The position numbers were made by a program, and so were the translations under genes. The notes under the pieces were generated by a model. That model saw nothing but the letters and a program-made list of their open reading frames with translations. It was not told the DNA's origin and searched no databases. A stretch of DNA of 59,894 nucleotides, from the NCBI RefSeq assembly GCF_029193815.1, contig NZ_JARFVC010000022.1, forward strand, positions 1-59,894, in the 5' to 3' direction. The stretch comes from Cytobacillus sp. S13-E01. GTDB lineage: Bacteria; Bacillota; Bacilli; Bacillales; Bacillaceae_L. Numbering within the stretch: position 1 is the stretch's first letter; each line of letters starts with the position of its first letter. Positions 26,422 to 36,239 of this stretch are shown here, in pieces.

Positions 26422-27609
26422 CTAAAAGATTTCATACAGCTTTTTTACTTCTTCTTCAGTCCCTAAATCTTGTAAAGATAAATTATTTATTATATCTTTA
26501 GTTAGAGTTATATTTATAATTAATCTCTCAATACCATTTGATATCTCTTCTTCATTTATATCTACAACTACTCCATCAGTTCCATCTATAATTTGATCTT
26601 TCGCTGTATTAAAGTTGGTAACAATTATTGGTTTAAGAAGTATTTTCGCCTCATCAATAGCTATAGATTTCCCTTCATATCTAGATGGTTGAACATATAT
26701 ATCTGCCATCCTAATATATGGATATGGATTTTCTTTAATTCCCAATAATTTAAAATTATTTTTCAAATCTTTTTTTTCTATTAAACGTTCTAAATTTCTT
26801 CTCTCATTCCCCTCTCCTATTATATACCATCTTACTTTATAACCTTTCCTTAGTAGTATTTCACAAGATTTAACAGCTAAATCTATACCTTTTTCATGAC
26901 TAAGTCTAGAAACTGTGACTATGTTCGTGTATTCTTCATCAGTTAACGCTTCATGTATACTATGATTTGAGAGTTCCTTAATTAGTCTAGGTGATACAAT
27001 GTTATATATTACTCTAACTTTTTTACTTAGGTCTTGAAAGGTCTCTTTTATAGATTCAGCACATTCTTTTGAAACTGTTACAATATGGTCTAATTGTTTT
27101 AGATATGGAGCATCGAAATTACTATCCAAACCCGAATTAGTGTAATTGGTATGGATCCAACCAATTTTTTTTTTAGAATTAACTTTATCTACAACAAAAT
27201 AAATAGATGACTTTTCAAGATACCCAATTGCAATATCATACTTTTTTTCTAACAACCCAATTGATTTACTAAGATATCTCCATGTATACTGCTCAGCATT
27301 AGAATTATCCTTTATAGTCCTGTTCTTAATAGCGAACATTAGTCTGTAATATGCTAAATTAAATTTTCCATTTTTAAAGTATTCCTTTAATGATTTATTA
27401 AATCCCATTGTAAATGTTTTATAATTCATGGGTAATTCAAGTATGTTAACTTCTCTTGGTATTGAGTTAAGAAATGTTCCGGTTTTACTAAATAGAAACA
27501 GATCAACATTATATAAATCATAATCTATTTGATATAATAGATTTATTAAACTTTTTTCTCCTCCACCAGCAGCTAAACTAGGCATAACAAATAGAAGATT
27601 CTTCTTCAT
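26422..27609 (-). CDS. Glycosyltransferase family 4
   Basis: A 395-aa GT4 protein with PSLAAGGGEKSLINLLYQID at the N terminus and VSRLSHEKGIDLAVKS and QPSRYEGKSIAIDEAKIL in the nucleotide-sugar domain. It is closely similar throughout to the downstream gene at 25227, pointing to tandem duplication. Its start overlaps the end of the pyruvyl transferase gene by 32 nt, with AGAGGT inside that gene. Confidence 0.88.
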   Translation of the reverse strand: MKKNLLFVMPSLAAGGGEKSLINLLYQIDYDLYNVDLFLFSKTGTFLNSIPREVNILELPMNYKTFTMGFNKSLKEYFKNGKFNLAYYRLMFAIKNRTIKDNSNAEQYTWRYLSKSIGLLEKKYDIAIGYLEKSSIYFVVDKVNSKKKIGWIHTNYTNSGLDSNFDAPYLKQLDHIVTVSKECAESIKETFQDLSKKVRVIYNIVSPRLIKELSNHSIHEALTDEEYTNIVTVSRLSHEKGIDLAVKSCEILLRKGYKVRWYIIGEGNERRNLERLIEKKDLKNNFKLLGIKENPYPYIRMADIYVQPSRYEGKSIAIDEAKILLKPIIVTNFNTAKDQIIDGTDGVVVDINEEEISNGIERLIINITLTKDIINNLSLQDLGTEEEVKKLYEIF

Positions 27610-28765
27610 AACATACCTCTTTTAAATGATCTACTGCTTTGTACGACATTTCTTTAACTTTTGGTATGGTTTGACGTAATTTCTGTTTTAGTGCGTCTTC
27701 ATCTTGTACCATTTCATCAAAGGCATTTTTTAACTTTTGGATATTAGACAACTCTTCAATACCTAAGACTAATTTTTCTTCTCCAAATATATCTTTTGAT
27801 ATTCCTTTTGATTTTACACTATAGCCTAAAACTAAAGTAGGAACAATACTAGAATAAGCAGCTATAGTAGCGTGAGTTCTAGCTCCTATAAAAAACTTCA
27901 TTCTCGAAATATATCCCTTATATTGTGTTGCGTTTAAATTGTTTGGTAGTATGATTACTCTACCAGTTTGCTTAAAGTCCTCATAGTATTTGAATAAAAT
28001 TTCATAGTCATTATTACCTTCATATATCACATGGGGAGTTAGAGCTATTGTCATATTAGTAGAATATAATATATGTTTGATAAGTTCTCCAACGGAATTT
28101 TGTGAATCCTTATTTCGTTTCCAAACTAGAGGGCTAAAATTTAGTCCAATAGTATTCTGATCTTCCCATCCTTCTGGTAATTTCAATTCTTCTTTTTCCA
28201 TCGTAAATGCAGGGTCTGCGCATAATTTAACATTATTATATCCTCTATTTTTTAGCATATTATATGTAAGAGTCTCTCGAGCTAAGATTAAATCAAATAA
28301 TTTTAAATCTTCCAGCTTTCTTTTTGAGATATCTTCCTCACCAATAGAACATCCCCACAAGACTAATTTCTTTTCCTGTGCCTTTACCCTTTTATTTATC
28401 TCATACCAACCTGGTTGCTCTCCATAACAATAGTTATCTCCACCTATTGATAAATATACATCCATATCTTTTATATGCTTTATTATATTGTTTTCTATTT
28501 TCCCTAATGCATATGACTCATCTTTAAAAAGCTTATATTTAAGTGAAGAAACTAACCAATCATATGAATACTTGTTTATATTGCATTGTGAACCGTCAAA
28601 GATTCCATCTAGGTTTCTTATGATTTTATCTGTTTCTGGTTTTTCAGAAGCTAAAAATACTTTTGATCCTTGTATTTTTTCTTTAATAATTTTGGTGGAA
28701 GAGCGGACAATAGCCTCACATCCTCTATTAAGACTCCCACCATGAGCAAACATCATAATATTCAA
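27578..28765 (-). CDS. Polysaccharide pyruvyl transferase family protein (EpsI-like)
   Basis: A 395-aa PF04230-type protein: FAHGGSLNRGCEAIVRSS at the N terminus, SIGGDNYCYGE near residue 105, and FIGARTHATIAAYSS near 285. The family adds pyruvate ketals from PEP to sugar residues, giving acidic polymers, as proposed for EpsI/EpsO. Immediately follows the GT2 gene, with 0 nt between stop and start. Confidence 0.88.
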   Translation of the reverse strand: MNIMMFAHGGSLNRGCEAIVRSSTKIIKEKIQGSKVFLASEKPETDKIIRNLDGIFDGSQCNINKYSYDWLVSSLKYKLFKDESYALGKIENNIIKHIKDMDVYLSIGGDNYCYGEQPGWYEINKRVKAQEKKLVLWGCSIGEEDISKRKLEDLKLFDLILARETLTYNMLKNRGYNNVKLCADPAFTMEKEELKLPEGWEDQNTIGLNFSPLVWKRNKDSQNSVGELIKHILYSTNMTIALTPHVIYEGNNDYEILFKYYEDFKQTGRVIILPNNLNATQYKGYISRMKFFIGARTHATIAAYSSIVPTLVLGYSVKSKGISKDIFGEEKLVLGIEELSNIQKLKNAFDEMVQDEDALKQKLRQTIPKVKEMSYKAVDHLKEVCYEEESSICYA

Positions 28766-29812
28766 TTATATCCCCCCAAAACTTTTATTTCTAAATCTAA
28801 TGTAAGTAGTTGCTAAAAATAAACCTACTACAGATTTTCTTTTTATCATAGTCAATACAAATTTTTGGTACCTACTCAAACTCATATGATTTTCACTATT
28901 ATAGTAAAGTAATGCCTCTCTTACATGTTTATTATTAACCATATAATTGACATATTGAAACCTGTAATTAAAGCTTACTATCTTTGATGGTTTAAAATAA
29001 ATATAAATATAAGAAACAACACTATTAATAAGCCTTATCGATTTTAATTGTTGAATTACAACCTTATCATATTTTTCTTTATATACTTGTAGTAAGTTTA
29101 ATTTGTACACTTCTAAAGCTCTACTGAAATAATCATTTTTTGATATATCTCTTGTTGCACTACCTGCTACTTCTCGGTAATGATATCCAGTATAATCTAT
29201 GTATTTTATTATGGTTGCTCTACTAAAAATGTGAATATTAAATATTCCATCTTCACCTAATGGTACTTTTTCAGGAAAAAAAGCCTTATTTTCTCTTATT
29301 ACCTGAAGTTTATAGATTTTATTACAGGCTGTGTTTAAATTATCTGACTTAATAAAGTAAAGTAATACCTCATCCTCTATATAGTTTTTATTAAGAGGAG
29401 TCTCTGTTTCAAATGGGTATTTTGTTATTACTCTATGTCCTTCAATCTCACTTACAAAATTAGATATAACTAGATCACAATCACTTTCTATTCCCGCTAC
29501 ATATAATCTTTCATACATGTCCTTTTCTATATAATCATCAGCATCGACAAACCCTATAAAATCACCAACTGCCAATTCTATACCCTTATTTCTAGCGACA
29601 CTAACTCCTTTATTGTACTGATTAAAGAGTTTGATGCGACTATCGAACACTTTATAACTTTCAATAATTTTCCGACTGGTATCAGTAGAACCATCATTTA
29701 TAAATATAAATTCGCACTCTTTAAGAGTTTGATCTAAAAGCGATTCTATACATTGAGCGATATATTTTTCGGCATTGTAAACCGGTATTACTACACTTAC
29801 TTTTACACGCAC
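28766..29812 (-). CDS. Glycosyltransferase family 2
   Basis: A 348-aa GT-A protein with VVIPVYNAEKYIAQCIESLL (7-26), INDGSTD and GFVDADDYIEKDMYE (DxD-type metal site near residue 91). Similar to EpsH/EpsJ-type enzymes. Polar C-terminal extension, no membrane segment. Confidence 0.9.
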   Translation of the reverse strand: MRVKVSVVIPVYNAEKYIAQCIESLLDQTLKECEFIFINDGSTDTSRKIIESYKVFDSRIKLFNQYNKGVSVARNKGIELAVGDFIGFVDADDYIEKDMYERLYVAGIESDCDLVISNFVSEIEGHRVITKYPFETETPLNKNYIEDEVLLYFIKSDNLNTACNKIYKLQVIRENKAFFPEKVPLGEDGIFNIHIFSRATIIKYIDYTGYHYREVAGSATRDISKNDYFSRALEVYKLNLLQVYKEKYDKVVIQQLKSIRLINSVVSYIYIYFKPSKIVSFNYRFQYVNYMVNNKHVREALLYYNSENHMSLSRYQKFVLTMIKRKSVVGLFLATTYIRFRNKSFGGI

Positions 29813-29831
29813 TTCACACTCACTCCTGATT

Positions 29832-29867
29832 ATTATAGGTTCTTAAATAAATTTAAGAACCTATAAT
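29832..29867. repeat. 36-bp near-perfect palindrome at a glycosyltransferase junction
   Basis: ATTATAGGTTCTTAAAT (29832-29848) and ATTTAAGAACCTATAAT (29851-29867) are perfect 17-bp arms with only AA between. The right arm contains the stop codon of the gene at 29853-31061. No U-tract follows, so it is not a normal terminator; the RNA would form a long AT-rich stem, or the DNA could bind a dimeric protein. Confidence 0.75.
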
Positions 29868-31061
29868 TTTATACAACTTATTTAATTCATTAATATTACT
29901 ATAATCCTTCTCTTTTACATTTTTTATCAGAGAATTTCTTAGCTCATGATTTTTAAATAGTCTCTCTACTCCATCAACTAGCCCACTTACACTTAAATCA
30001 CATATTATCCCTTCTATCCCATCTTCTATTTGACTAGCAGATGTTGGGTATTTGGTAGTTAAAATGGGTTTTCCAACTATTTTTGCTTCTGTGACTGTTA
30101 CAGCTTTTCCTTCATATCTTGATGGTTGAACATACAGATCACATGCTTTCATATAAGGATATGGATTATTCTTTTTACCTAATAATATAAAATGGTCTTT
30201 TAAATCATATTGTTTTATTAAATCTTTTAGTGCAGTTTCCTCAGTTCCATATCCAATTACATACCAATTTATATTAGTAAGGCCCCTATTATGAAGTTCC
30301 TTAAGAGCTTTTATAGCAAGATCATATCCTTTGGCATGACTTAATCTTCCAACAGATAAAATATTAAAAGTATTACTATTACAATTCCATTCATTATTTG
30401 CTTCACTTTGCACGATCATTCTTTTTATATAGTTAGGTGAGTTTATGTTTTCTATTAATTTAACTTTTGATTTTAATAATGGATAAATATTTACAAATGA
30501 CTTTGAACATTCTTCGGATATTGATGCTATACAATCAAACCTGCTCCAAATCTCAAAATCTATCTTGTTATCAATTTCAAGTTTCGAATAATCTGTATGG
30601 ATCCATGCCATTTTTTTCTTTGCACGAACTTTTTTTGCTATAATGTCATGTGGCCAAGCATAGCTTATCGCTAGATCATATATCTTTTCAATTTTTGGAA
30701 GAAAAATAGTAGAATACTTCAAAGCAAGTTGCATCTGTATATATGCTGAGCCTTCTTCAAAATTACTATTTCTAGCTTTTATATTTGCCATGAATTTCCC
30801 TAGTATTCTTGCAACTGAAGTTGAATAATGTCCTTCTCTCAAACATTGAACAATGGATCTTCTATATACTGAATATTGATCTATCTGCGGCAAAATATTC
30901 ACTGTTTCAGGGATAAAATCCATTAGTTCTCCGGTATGATTAAAAATCAATAAATCAACATTATAGTTATCATAATTAAAACTTTCCAACATGTTGATTA
31001 AACTTCTTTCAATACCACCAATTTCCATGTTATAAACAGAGATTAAAATGTCTTTTTTCAT
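29853..31061 (-). CDS. Glycosyltransferase family 4
   Basis: A 402-aa GT4 protein with VYNMEIGGIERSLINMLESF, SVGRLSHAKGYDLAIKAL and QPSRYEGKAVTVTEAKIV. Same subgroup as 25227 and 26422 (shared NYNVDLLIFNHTG-type segment). Starts in a 4-nt ATGA overlap with the acetyltransferase gene upstream. Confidence 0.88.
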   Translation of the reverse strand: MKKDILISVYNMEIGGIERSLINMLESFNYDNYNVDLLIFNHTGELMDFIPETVNILPQIDQYSVYRRSIVQCLREGHYSTSVARILGKFMANIKARNSNFEEGSAYIQMQLALKYSTIFLPKIEKIYDLAISYAWPHDIIAKKVRAKKKMAWIHTDYSKLEIDNKIDFEIWSRFDCIASISEECSKSFVNIYPLLKSKVKLIENINSPNYIKRMIVQSEANNEWNCNSNTFNILSVGRLSHAKGYDLAIKALKELHNRGLTNINWYVIGYGTEETALKDLIKQYDLKDHFILLGKKNNPYPYMKACDLYVQPSRYEGKAVTVTEAKIVGKPILTTKYPTSASQIEDGIEGIICDLSVSGLVDGVERLFKNHELRNSLIKNVKEKDYSNINELNKLYKIIGS

Positions 31062-31690
31062 AAAATTCCTCTCAACTTGCCAGTACTATTAAAATTAACA
31101 AAATGACTCTCTCGTTTATTTAAAAATAATGTGTTTGAAGGCACATTCCCCTTAACAACACTACCAGCAGCAATTACAGCATTATCACCAATTATTGAAT
31201 CCCGTAATATCACTACATTAGATCCAATCCAAACATTTGCCCCTATTTTGACTTCACCTTTAATCAAATGTTGATCATCTACTTTTTTATAGTTATGGTC
31301 GTGGTCGTTAATACTTACATTAGGAGCTATTTTTGTATTTCTTCCAATAGAGATCTTATTAATACAGTTAATATTGCAATTGTCATTAATAAAAACATTA
31401 TCTCCTATATTTAATACACCATTAAAATCCAATCTAATGCTTGCATTTTTCCTAATGAAAACAAACTTTCCAATGTTAACTCTTGAATTTTTATTAAAAA
31501 TTTCTATTCTACTATTTGTTTGAAGTGAGAATATGGAAGCTTTTAAATTCCTAAAATATAAAAACTTATAAAATAATCCCCTCAAAACTCCCATTAGGTG
31601 AGAAACATTCATTAAAATAGTGAAATAAATGCCTCTATTTTTAGACTCTGTAATCAATGTTTTACCTATTTTTTTTAGTATTTTAAACAT
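31058..31690 (-). CDS. Hexapeptide-repeat acyltransferase
   Basis: A 210-aa left-handed beta-helix acetyltransferase: repeats NIGDNVFINDNCNINCIN and ISIGRNTKIAPNVSIND, then HDH (catalytic-type His) and IGANVWIGSNVVILRDSIIG. Related to serine/colanic acid acetyltransferases. Probably O-acetylates a sugar of the polymer. Confidence 0.87.
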   Translation of the reverse strand: MFKILKKIGKTLITESKNRGIYFTILMNVSHLMGVLRGLFYKFLYFRNLKASIFSLQTNSRIEIFNKNSRVNIGKFVFIRKNASIRLDFNGVLNIGDNVFINDNCNINCINKISIGRNTKIAPNVSINDHDHNYKKVDDQHLIKGEVKIGANVWIGSNVVILRDSIIGDNAVIAAGSVVKGNVPSNTLFLNKRESHFVNFNSTGKLRGIL

Positions 31691-31714
31691 TTCATTTCTC
31701 CTAAAAACTACTAT

Positions 31715-32446
31715 TTAAAATATTCTCCTAAGCTTTGCGATATTATCTCCACCAATTATTTTTGATAATGTCTGTTTAATTTGACTTTTATATCTAGCTT
31801 TTGGTGGTAACCAGCTTTTATAAAAATGGTGCATTGCTACAGTATTTATAGTTATGAATTTCCGACAATTTATATAGTCAAATGGGGAAAAAAATGTTTG
31901 AGGGTAAAATGCCCCTAACCCCTCTATTTCTTGGAATTCTCCATTCGTTTTTAGACCTTTCTCTTTTAAAATTTCAGTTATAATTGCTACATTTGTTAAT
32001 TCATCATGAGCTCCGTCTTTTTTAACGAAATTTTTGTTTTTATATGAATCTAAAAATACTTTAATAAGTTTACTTCCTTTAGCAGCACCAATAGTGCTTG
32101 TTGCAATATAATTCTCTTGTTCAAACCCCCAAAATGAATCATGGTGTAAAAATTCATCAAAAGGTTTAAAAACTTCAACATCTGTATCTAAGTAAATACC
32201 ACCAAAGTTGAACAAAGCGTAAACTCTTACATAATCACTAACAAATGCAAATTTTTTTGCTTGGTATGCCTGTTTTACAAATGGGACTCTATTAATATCA
32301 AAATTATCTTCATTCCATTCAATTATTTCATACTCAGATAAATGTCTTTTCCAACTCTCAATACAATGCTTAACTATGTCCGGCTTTTCTTTACCCCCAA
32401 ACCAGCAATAATGTATTTTTTTGGGTATTTTTTTAAATGTCTCCAA
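31715..32446 (-). CDS. DXD-type glycosyltransferase (capsular polysaccharide synthesis family)
   Basis: A 243-aa protein with IPKKIHYCWFGGKEKPDIVK at the N terminus and GGIYLDTDVEVFKPFDEFL (DxD near residue 95), the Gly_transf_sug/OCH1-like family. It resembles the enzyme at 39466 in motif order (IHYCWFG, FVSDYVR, GGIYLDxDVE), indicating a second duplicated enzyme class in this operon. Confidence 0.85.
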   Translation of the reverse strand: METFKKIPKKIHYCWFGGKEKPDIVKHCIESWKRHLSEYEIIEWNEDNFDINRVPFVKQAYQAKKFAFVSDYVRVYALFNFGGIYLDTDVEVFKPFDEFLHHDSFWGFEQENYIATSTIGAAKGSKLIKVFLDSYKNKNFVKKDGAHDELTNVAIITEILKEKGLKTNGEFQEIEGLGAFYPQTFFSPFDYINCRKFITINTVAMHHFYKSWLPPKARYKSQIKQTLSKIIGGDNIAKLRRIF

Positions 32447-32480
32447 TTTTCCACCTCACTTTAAAACATGTATTTTCAAA

Positions 32481-33635
32481 TTATCTCACCTTTTGTTTTA
32501 TTGTATTAGCTAAACTTCTAATTACCCTTTGTTGATTAACTTCTGTCAAATTAGAACCAGAAGGAAGACAAAGTCCTGTCACAAATAATTGTTCAGAAAC
32601 ATTCTCATCTTCACTATGAGGATAGTATTTTGCTTTTTCGAACAATGGTTGCATATGAAGGGGTTTCCAAACAGGTCTTGCTTCTATGTTTTCTTCAGTT
32701 AATGTTTCTAGTAAAGTTTTAACTGAAACACCAACTTCATTTTCGTTAACAGTTAATGCCGTTAGCCAACGGTTAGAAAAGGTATTTTCCAATTCAGGCA
32801 TAAACTCGATACCCTGAATATGAGCTAGTTCTTCTGAATACCTATTAAAAATTATTCTTCTTGCTCTTATTCTTTCATTTAAAATCTCCAGTTGTGCCCT
32901 TCCTATTCCGGCTAAAATGTTGCTCATTCTATAATTGAATCCTAGCAAACTATGCTGATAATGAGGAGCAGGATCTCTTGCTTGGGTTGCTAGAAACCGT
33001 GCTTTTTTCACTGCCTCGGTATCATCTGAAACAAGCATGCCACCACCAGAAGTTGTTATAATTTTATTGCCATTAAAAGAATAAATACCAAACTTTCCGA
33101 AGGTTCCACTCTGTTTACTTTTATATGTGGAACCAAGTGATTCAGCAGCGTCTTCAATTATTGGAACATTATACTTATTACAAATCTCAACTATTTCATC
33201 CATCTTTGCACTTTGACCATAAAGGTTAACTACAATAATAGCTTTTGGCATTTTTCCATCATAAAAAGCATAAGTAAGTGCTCTTTCAAGCGCTTCTGGG
33301 GACATGTTCCAAGTGTCAGGCTCTGAATCGATAAAAACTGGCTCTGCTCCTTGGTAAACGATTGGGTTTGCACTAGCTACAAAAGTTAGACTTGAGCAAA
33401 AAACAGTATCACCTTTTTTTACATCTAATAACGAAAGAGCCAAATGAATAGCTGCAGTTCCTGAACTCACCGCTACAGCTTCATTGACCCCTACATAAGA
33501 TGCTATGTCTTTTTCAAATTCATCAACATTTGGACCTAGAGGTGCTATCCAATTACTTTCAAACGCTTCTTTTATATAATGTAGTTCTTTCCCACTCATA
33601 TGAGGCGGGGATAAATAAATTCTAGGTTTACTCAT
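32481..33635 (-). CDS. epsN: PLP-dependent aminotransferase (EpsN-like, DegT/DnrJ/EryC1)
   Basis: A 384-aa sugar aminotransferase: YLSPPHMSGKELHYIKEAFE at the N terminus, VEDAAESLGS and GIYSFNGNKIITTSGGG with the PLP Lys in NGNKI. Makes 4-amino-6-deoxy sugars such as UDP-bacillosamine precursor, together with EpsC (dehydratase) and EpsM (acetyltransferase). The frame is open to 33746, but AGGTGG before ATG 33635 and family alignment fix the start. Confidence 0.9.
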   Translation of the reverse strand: MSKPRIYLSPPHMSGKELHYIKEAFESNWIAPLGPNVDEFEKDIASYVGVNEAVAVSSGTAAIHLALSLLDVKKGDTVFCSSLTFVASANPIVYQGAEPVFIDSEPDTWNMSPEALERALTYAFYDGKMPKAIIVVNLYGQSAKMDEIVEICNKYNVPIIEDAAESLGSTYKSKQSGTFGKFGIYSFNGNKIITTSGGGMLVSDDTEAVKKARFLATQARDPAPHYQHSLLGFNYRMSNILAGIGRAQLEILNERIRARRIIFNRYSEELAHIQGIEFMPELENTFSNRWLTALTVNENEVGVSVKTLLETLTEENIEARPVWKPLHMQPLFEKAKYYPHSEDENVSEQLFVTGLCLPSGSNLTEVNQQRVIRSLANTIKQKVR

Positions 33636-33654
33636 TATAACCACCTTATCTGCA

Positions 33655-34287
33655 TTAAAATTGCCTACTATAATCAATGAATCTTGTCGGACTACCAACA
33701 GCCTTTGTACTAGGAGGTATATTTTTAATAACAGTTGATCCAGCACCTATCACTGACCATTCACCTATCTCTATTCCAGGAATAATTGTTGCAGAAGCAC
33801 CTATATGCACACCCTCCAATATTCTTACATTGCCTGTTAAGGTTGCATTCGGTGAAACATGTGAATAATCACCAATGGCGTTATCATGTTCAATTATCGC
33901 ACCAGTATTGATAATACATTGGTCGCCAATTGTTGTATCTGAATTAATAACAGCATTTGGCATAATGACTGTTCCATACCCTATTACTGCCGAAGTACTA
34001 ATAACAGCTGATGGATGAATTAAAGTTAAATAACTTTCCATATTCAGGTTCATTTTTTGTACAATAGATTGTCTTATAACATTTGACCCAATTGCAACAA
34101 CGACTTTAGTCCCCTTTTCTAGTAGTCTTTCTAAGAAGGAAATAGGGGCATAAACTTTTCCGTTTATAATCATTTCACCATCATATTTATCATCTAAAAT
34201 AGCAAGTAACTCTAATTCATTAATAGATCTTATGATATCTTGAATAACTTTACTATGGCCGCCATTACCAATTAAGACTACTTTCAT
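33655..34287 (-). CDS. epsM: Sugar O/N-acetyltransferase (EpsM/NeuD-like)
   Basis: A 210-aa protein of the NeuD/PglD family: VLIGNGGHSKVIQDIIRS at the N terminus, then hexapeptide repeats IGDQCIINTGAIIEHDNAIG with the catalytic His-Asp pair and GVHIGASATIIPGIEIGE. Acetylates the amino sugar made by EpsC/EpsN. It lies 1 nt after the initiating transferase gene. Confidence 0.9.
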   Translation of the reverse strand: MKVVLIGNGGHSKVIQDIIRSINELELLAILDDKYDGEMIINGKVYAPISFLERLLEKGTKVVVAIGSNVIRQSIVQKMNLNMESYLTLIHPSAVISTSAVIGYGTVIMPNAVINSDTTIGDQCIINTGAIIEHDNAIGDYSHVSPNATLTGNVRILEGVHIGASATIIPGIEIGEWSVIGAGSTVIKNIPPSTKAVGSPTRFIDYSRQF

Positions 34288-34288
34288 A

Positions 34289-34891
34289 CTAATAATTCAC
34301 TTCTTTACTTCCATGAAATTTTTCCACTGTAACATGACCATTTTGATTAATCCCCTCTTTTTTAATTACTTTTTTTATGGTTAAAATTAATATTTTTAGG
34401 TCAAGGAAGAGGTTTTGATTTTTAACATACCAAGTGTCTAACTCGAATTTTTCTTCCCAAGTTAAATTATTCCTTCCATTTACCTGTGCCCATCCCGTAA
34501 TTCCTGGTTTTACAAGGTGACGTGAGGCCTGTGCTTTTGTATATAAAGGTAGATAATCCATTAATAAAGGTCTTGGACCTACTAAGCTCATATCACCTTT
34601 AAGTACATTGATGAGTTGGGGAAATTCATCTAAACTATATTTCCTAATAAACATACCAATATTGGTTAATCTCAATTCGTCTGATAGCATCTCACCTTTT
34701 TCATTCTTTAAATCTATCATTGTACGAAACTTATATAGGTAAAATGGTTTTCCATTTAATCCAGGACGCTTCTGCTTAAAAATAACTGGAGATCCCATCT
34801 TTATTCTTAATAATAATCCGATACAACAGATAATAAATGAGCATAATAATAATATGGTTATTGATATTAAAATATCTAGAGATCGTTTCAT
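34289..34891 (-). CDS. epsL: Initiating sugar-1-phosphate transferase (EpsL-like)
   Basis: A 200-aa polyprenyl-phosphate glycosyl-1-phosphate transferase: N-terminal membrane helix (8-30), KQKRPGLNGKPFYLYKFRTM, LRKYSLDEFPQLINVLKG-type segment (IRKYSLDEFPQLINVLKG), VGPRPLL and VKPGITGWAQVNGRN. Transfers the first (acetamido) sugar to undecaprenyl phosphate. Small monotopic type, as EpsL/PglC. Confidence 0.93.
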   Translation of the reverse strand: MKRSLDILISITILLLCSFIICCIGLLLRIKMGSPVIFKQKRPGLNGKPFYLYKFRTMIDLKNEKGEMLSDELRLTNIGMFIRKYSLDEFPQLINVLKGDMSLVGPRPLLMDYLPLYTKAQASRHLVKPGITGWAQVNGRNNLTWEEKFELDTWYVKNQNLFLDLKILILTIKKVIKKEGINQNGHVTVEKFHGSKEVNY

Positions 34892-34932
34892 AAGTTTTTC
34901 CCTTCTATTATGATGAAGAGTATGGACTGTTA

Positions 34933-35085
34933 TTAATTATTTGAAGAACATATAAGTAGTATATTTTTCTTAATCTCATTAACAACATCAATAACTTCTA
35001 CTTCTTTTGACTCTAGCTCTTTTTGATAGAATTTTAATAAAAGATCTTGAAAATTCTCTTGAGTGAGCTTTTCAGATATATTCAT
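34933..35085 (-). CDS. Small hypothetical protein in eps operon
   Basis: A 50-aa protein beginning MNISEKLTQENFQDLLLKFY and rich in Glu, Lys and Leu, predicted mostly helical. GAGGGA lies 7 nt upstream of ATG 35085. It lies 9 nt after galE and 41 nt before epsL. No family recognised; could be a small regulator of the transferase or a non-functional remnant. Confidence 0.5.
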   Translation of the reverse strand: MNISEKLTQENFQDLLLKFYQKELESKEVEVIDVVNEIKKNILLICSSNN

Positions 35086-35094
35086 CCAAATCCC

Positions 35095-36186
35095 TCATTC
35101 AGCTTTAGACATAACAAAACCCGCTGTCTCAGCAGACAAACGGGAATCAGAAGTTGTGAATATTATTTTATTATTTTCTATATATCCATTAGGATTATTT
35201 ATCTGCCAACGCCATGTATCTTCACACATCTCTTCGATAGTTTTTGTAGCTATCCAACCAAGGTCTTCTCTTGCTTTTGACGGGTTAGCAAAACATTTGT
35301 CAACATCACCAGGCCGAGGTTCAACTATAGAATATGGAATATTTCTACCAGAAGCCTTTTCGAATTCTTTAATCATTTCTAGTACACTATAACCAGTCCC
35401 AGTCCCGAGATTATAGGCATTTATACCTGTAGAATTACTCACATTTTCTAATGCTTTTAAGTGACCTCTCGCCAAGTCAACAACATGTATATAATCTCTT
35501 ACTCCAGTACCATCTTTGGTTGGGAAATCATTACCGAATACTTTTAACTTATCTAATTTACCAACTGCAACTTGTGAAATATATGGCAATAAGTTATTAG
35601 GTATACCATTTGGATCTTCTCCAATTAGGCCACTTTCATGTGCTCCAATAGGGTTGAAATACCTTAAGAGAGAAATACTCCATGAATGATCAGAATTATA
35701 TAAATCCTTTAAGATCTCCTCTATCATTTGCTTCGTTCTTCCATATGGATTTGTTGCACCTAAAAGTGAACTTTCTAAAATTGGCACTTCTTTTGGATTA
35801 CCATATACTGTTGCTGATGAACTAAATACTAAATTTTTGACATTGTGCTTATTCATAACTTCACACAAATTTAGTGTACCAATAACATTATTATAATAAT
35901 ACCTGAGTGGTATTGAAACAGATTCTCCCACTGCCTTAAGACCAGCAAAGTGAATTACGGAATCTATTTTATTTTCTAAGAAAACTAAGTTTAATTGATC
36001 TTTGTTAAGTATATCTGTATTATAAACTTTAAAGAGTTTACCAGTAATATCAGTCACTCTCTTTAATGATTCTTTTTTACTATTAGAAAAGTTGTCTATA
36101 ACAATAATTTCATATCCTTGATTTAGTAGTTCTACACAAGTGTGACTACCGATATATCCAGCTCCTCCAGTTACGAGTATTACCAT
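35095..36186 (-). CDS. galE: UDP-glucose 4-epimerase
   Basis: A 363-aa extended [13 protein letters not shown] (7-16, NAD-binding), SSSATVYG and the YGRTK catalytic Tyr-Lys (near residue 150), [12 protein letters not shown]. Converts UDP-Glc to UDP-Gal. The usual family end (NPNGY) is followed here by ~28 additional residues, so the C terminus is longer than normal. Confidence 0.93.
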   Translation of the reverse strand: MVILVTGGAGYIGSHTCVELLNQGYEIIVIDNFSNSKKESLKRVTDITGKLFKVYNTDILNKDQLNLVFLENKIDSVIHFAGLKAVGESVSIPLRYYYNNVIGTLNLCEVMNKHNVKNLVFSSSATVYGNPKEVPILESSLLGATNPYGRTKQMIEEILKDLYNSDHSWSISLLRYFNPIGAHESGLIGEDPNGIPNNLLPYISQVAVGKLDKLKVFGNDFPTKDGTGVRDYIHVVDLARGHLKALENVSNSTGINAYNLGTGTGYSVLEMIKEFEKASGRNIPYSIVEPRPGDVDKCFANPSKAREDLGWIATKTIEEMCEDTWRWQINNPNGYIENNKIIFTTSDSRLSAETAGFVMSKAE

Positions 36187-36239
36187 TTTTTAACCCTCCT
36201 TTAATTTCAAACTTTAACAATCAGTACATTAAAACAATA

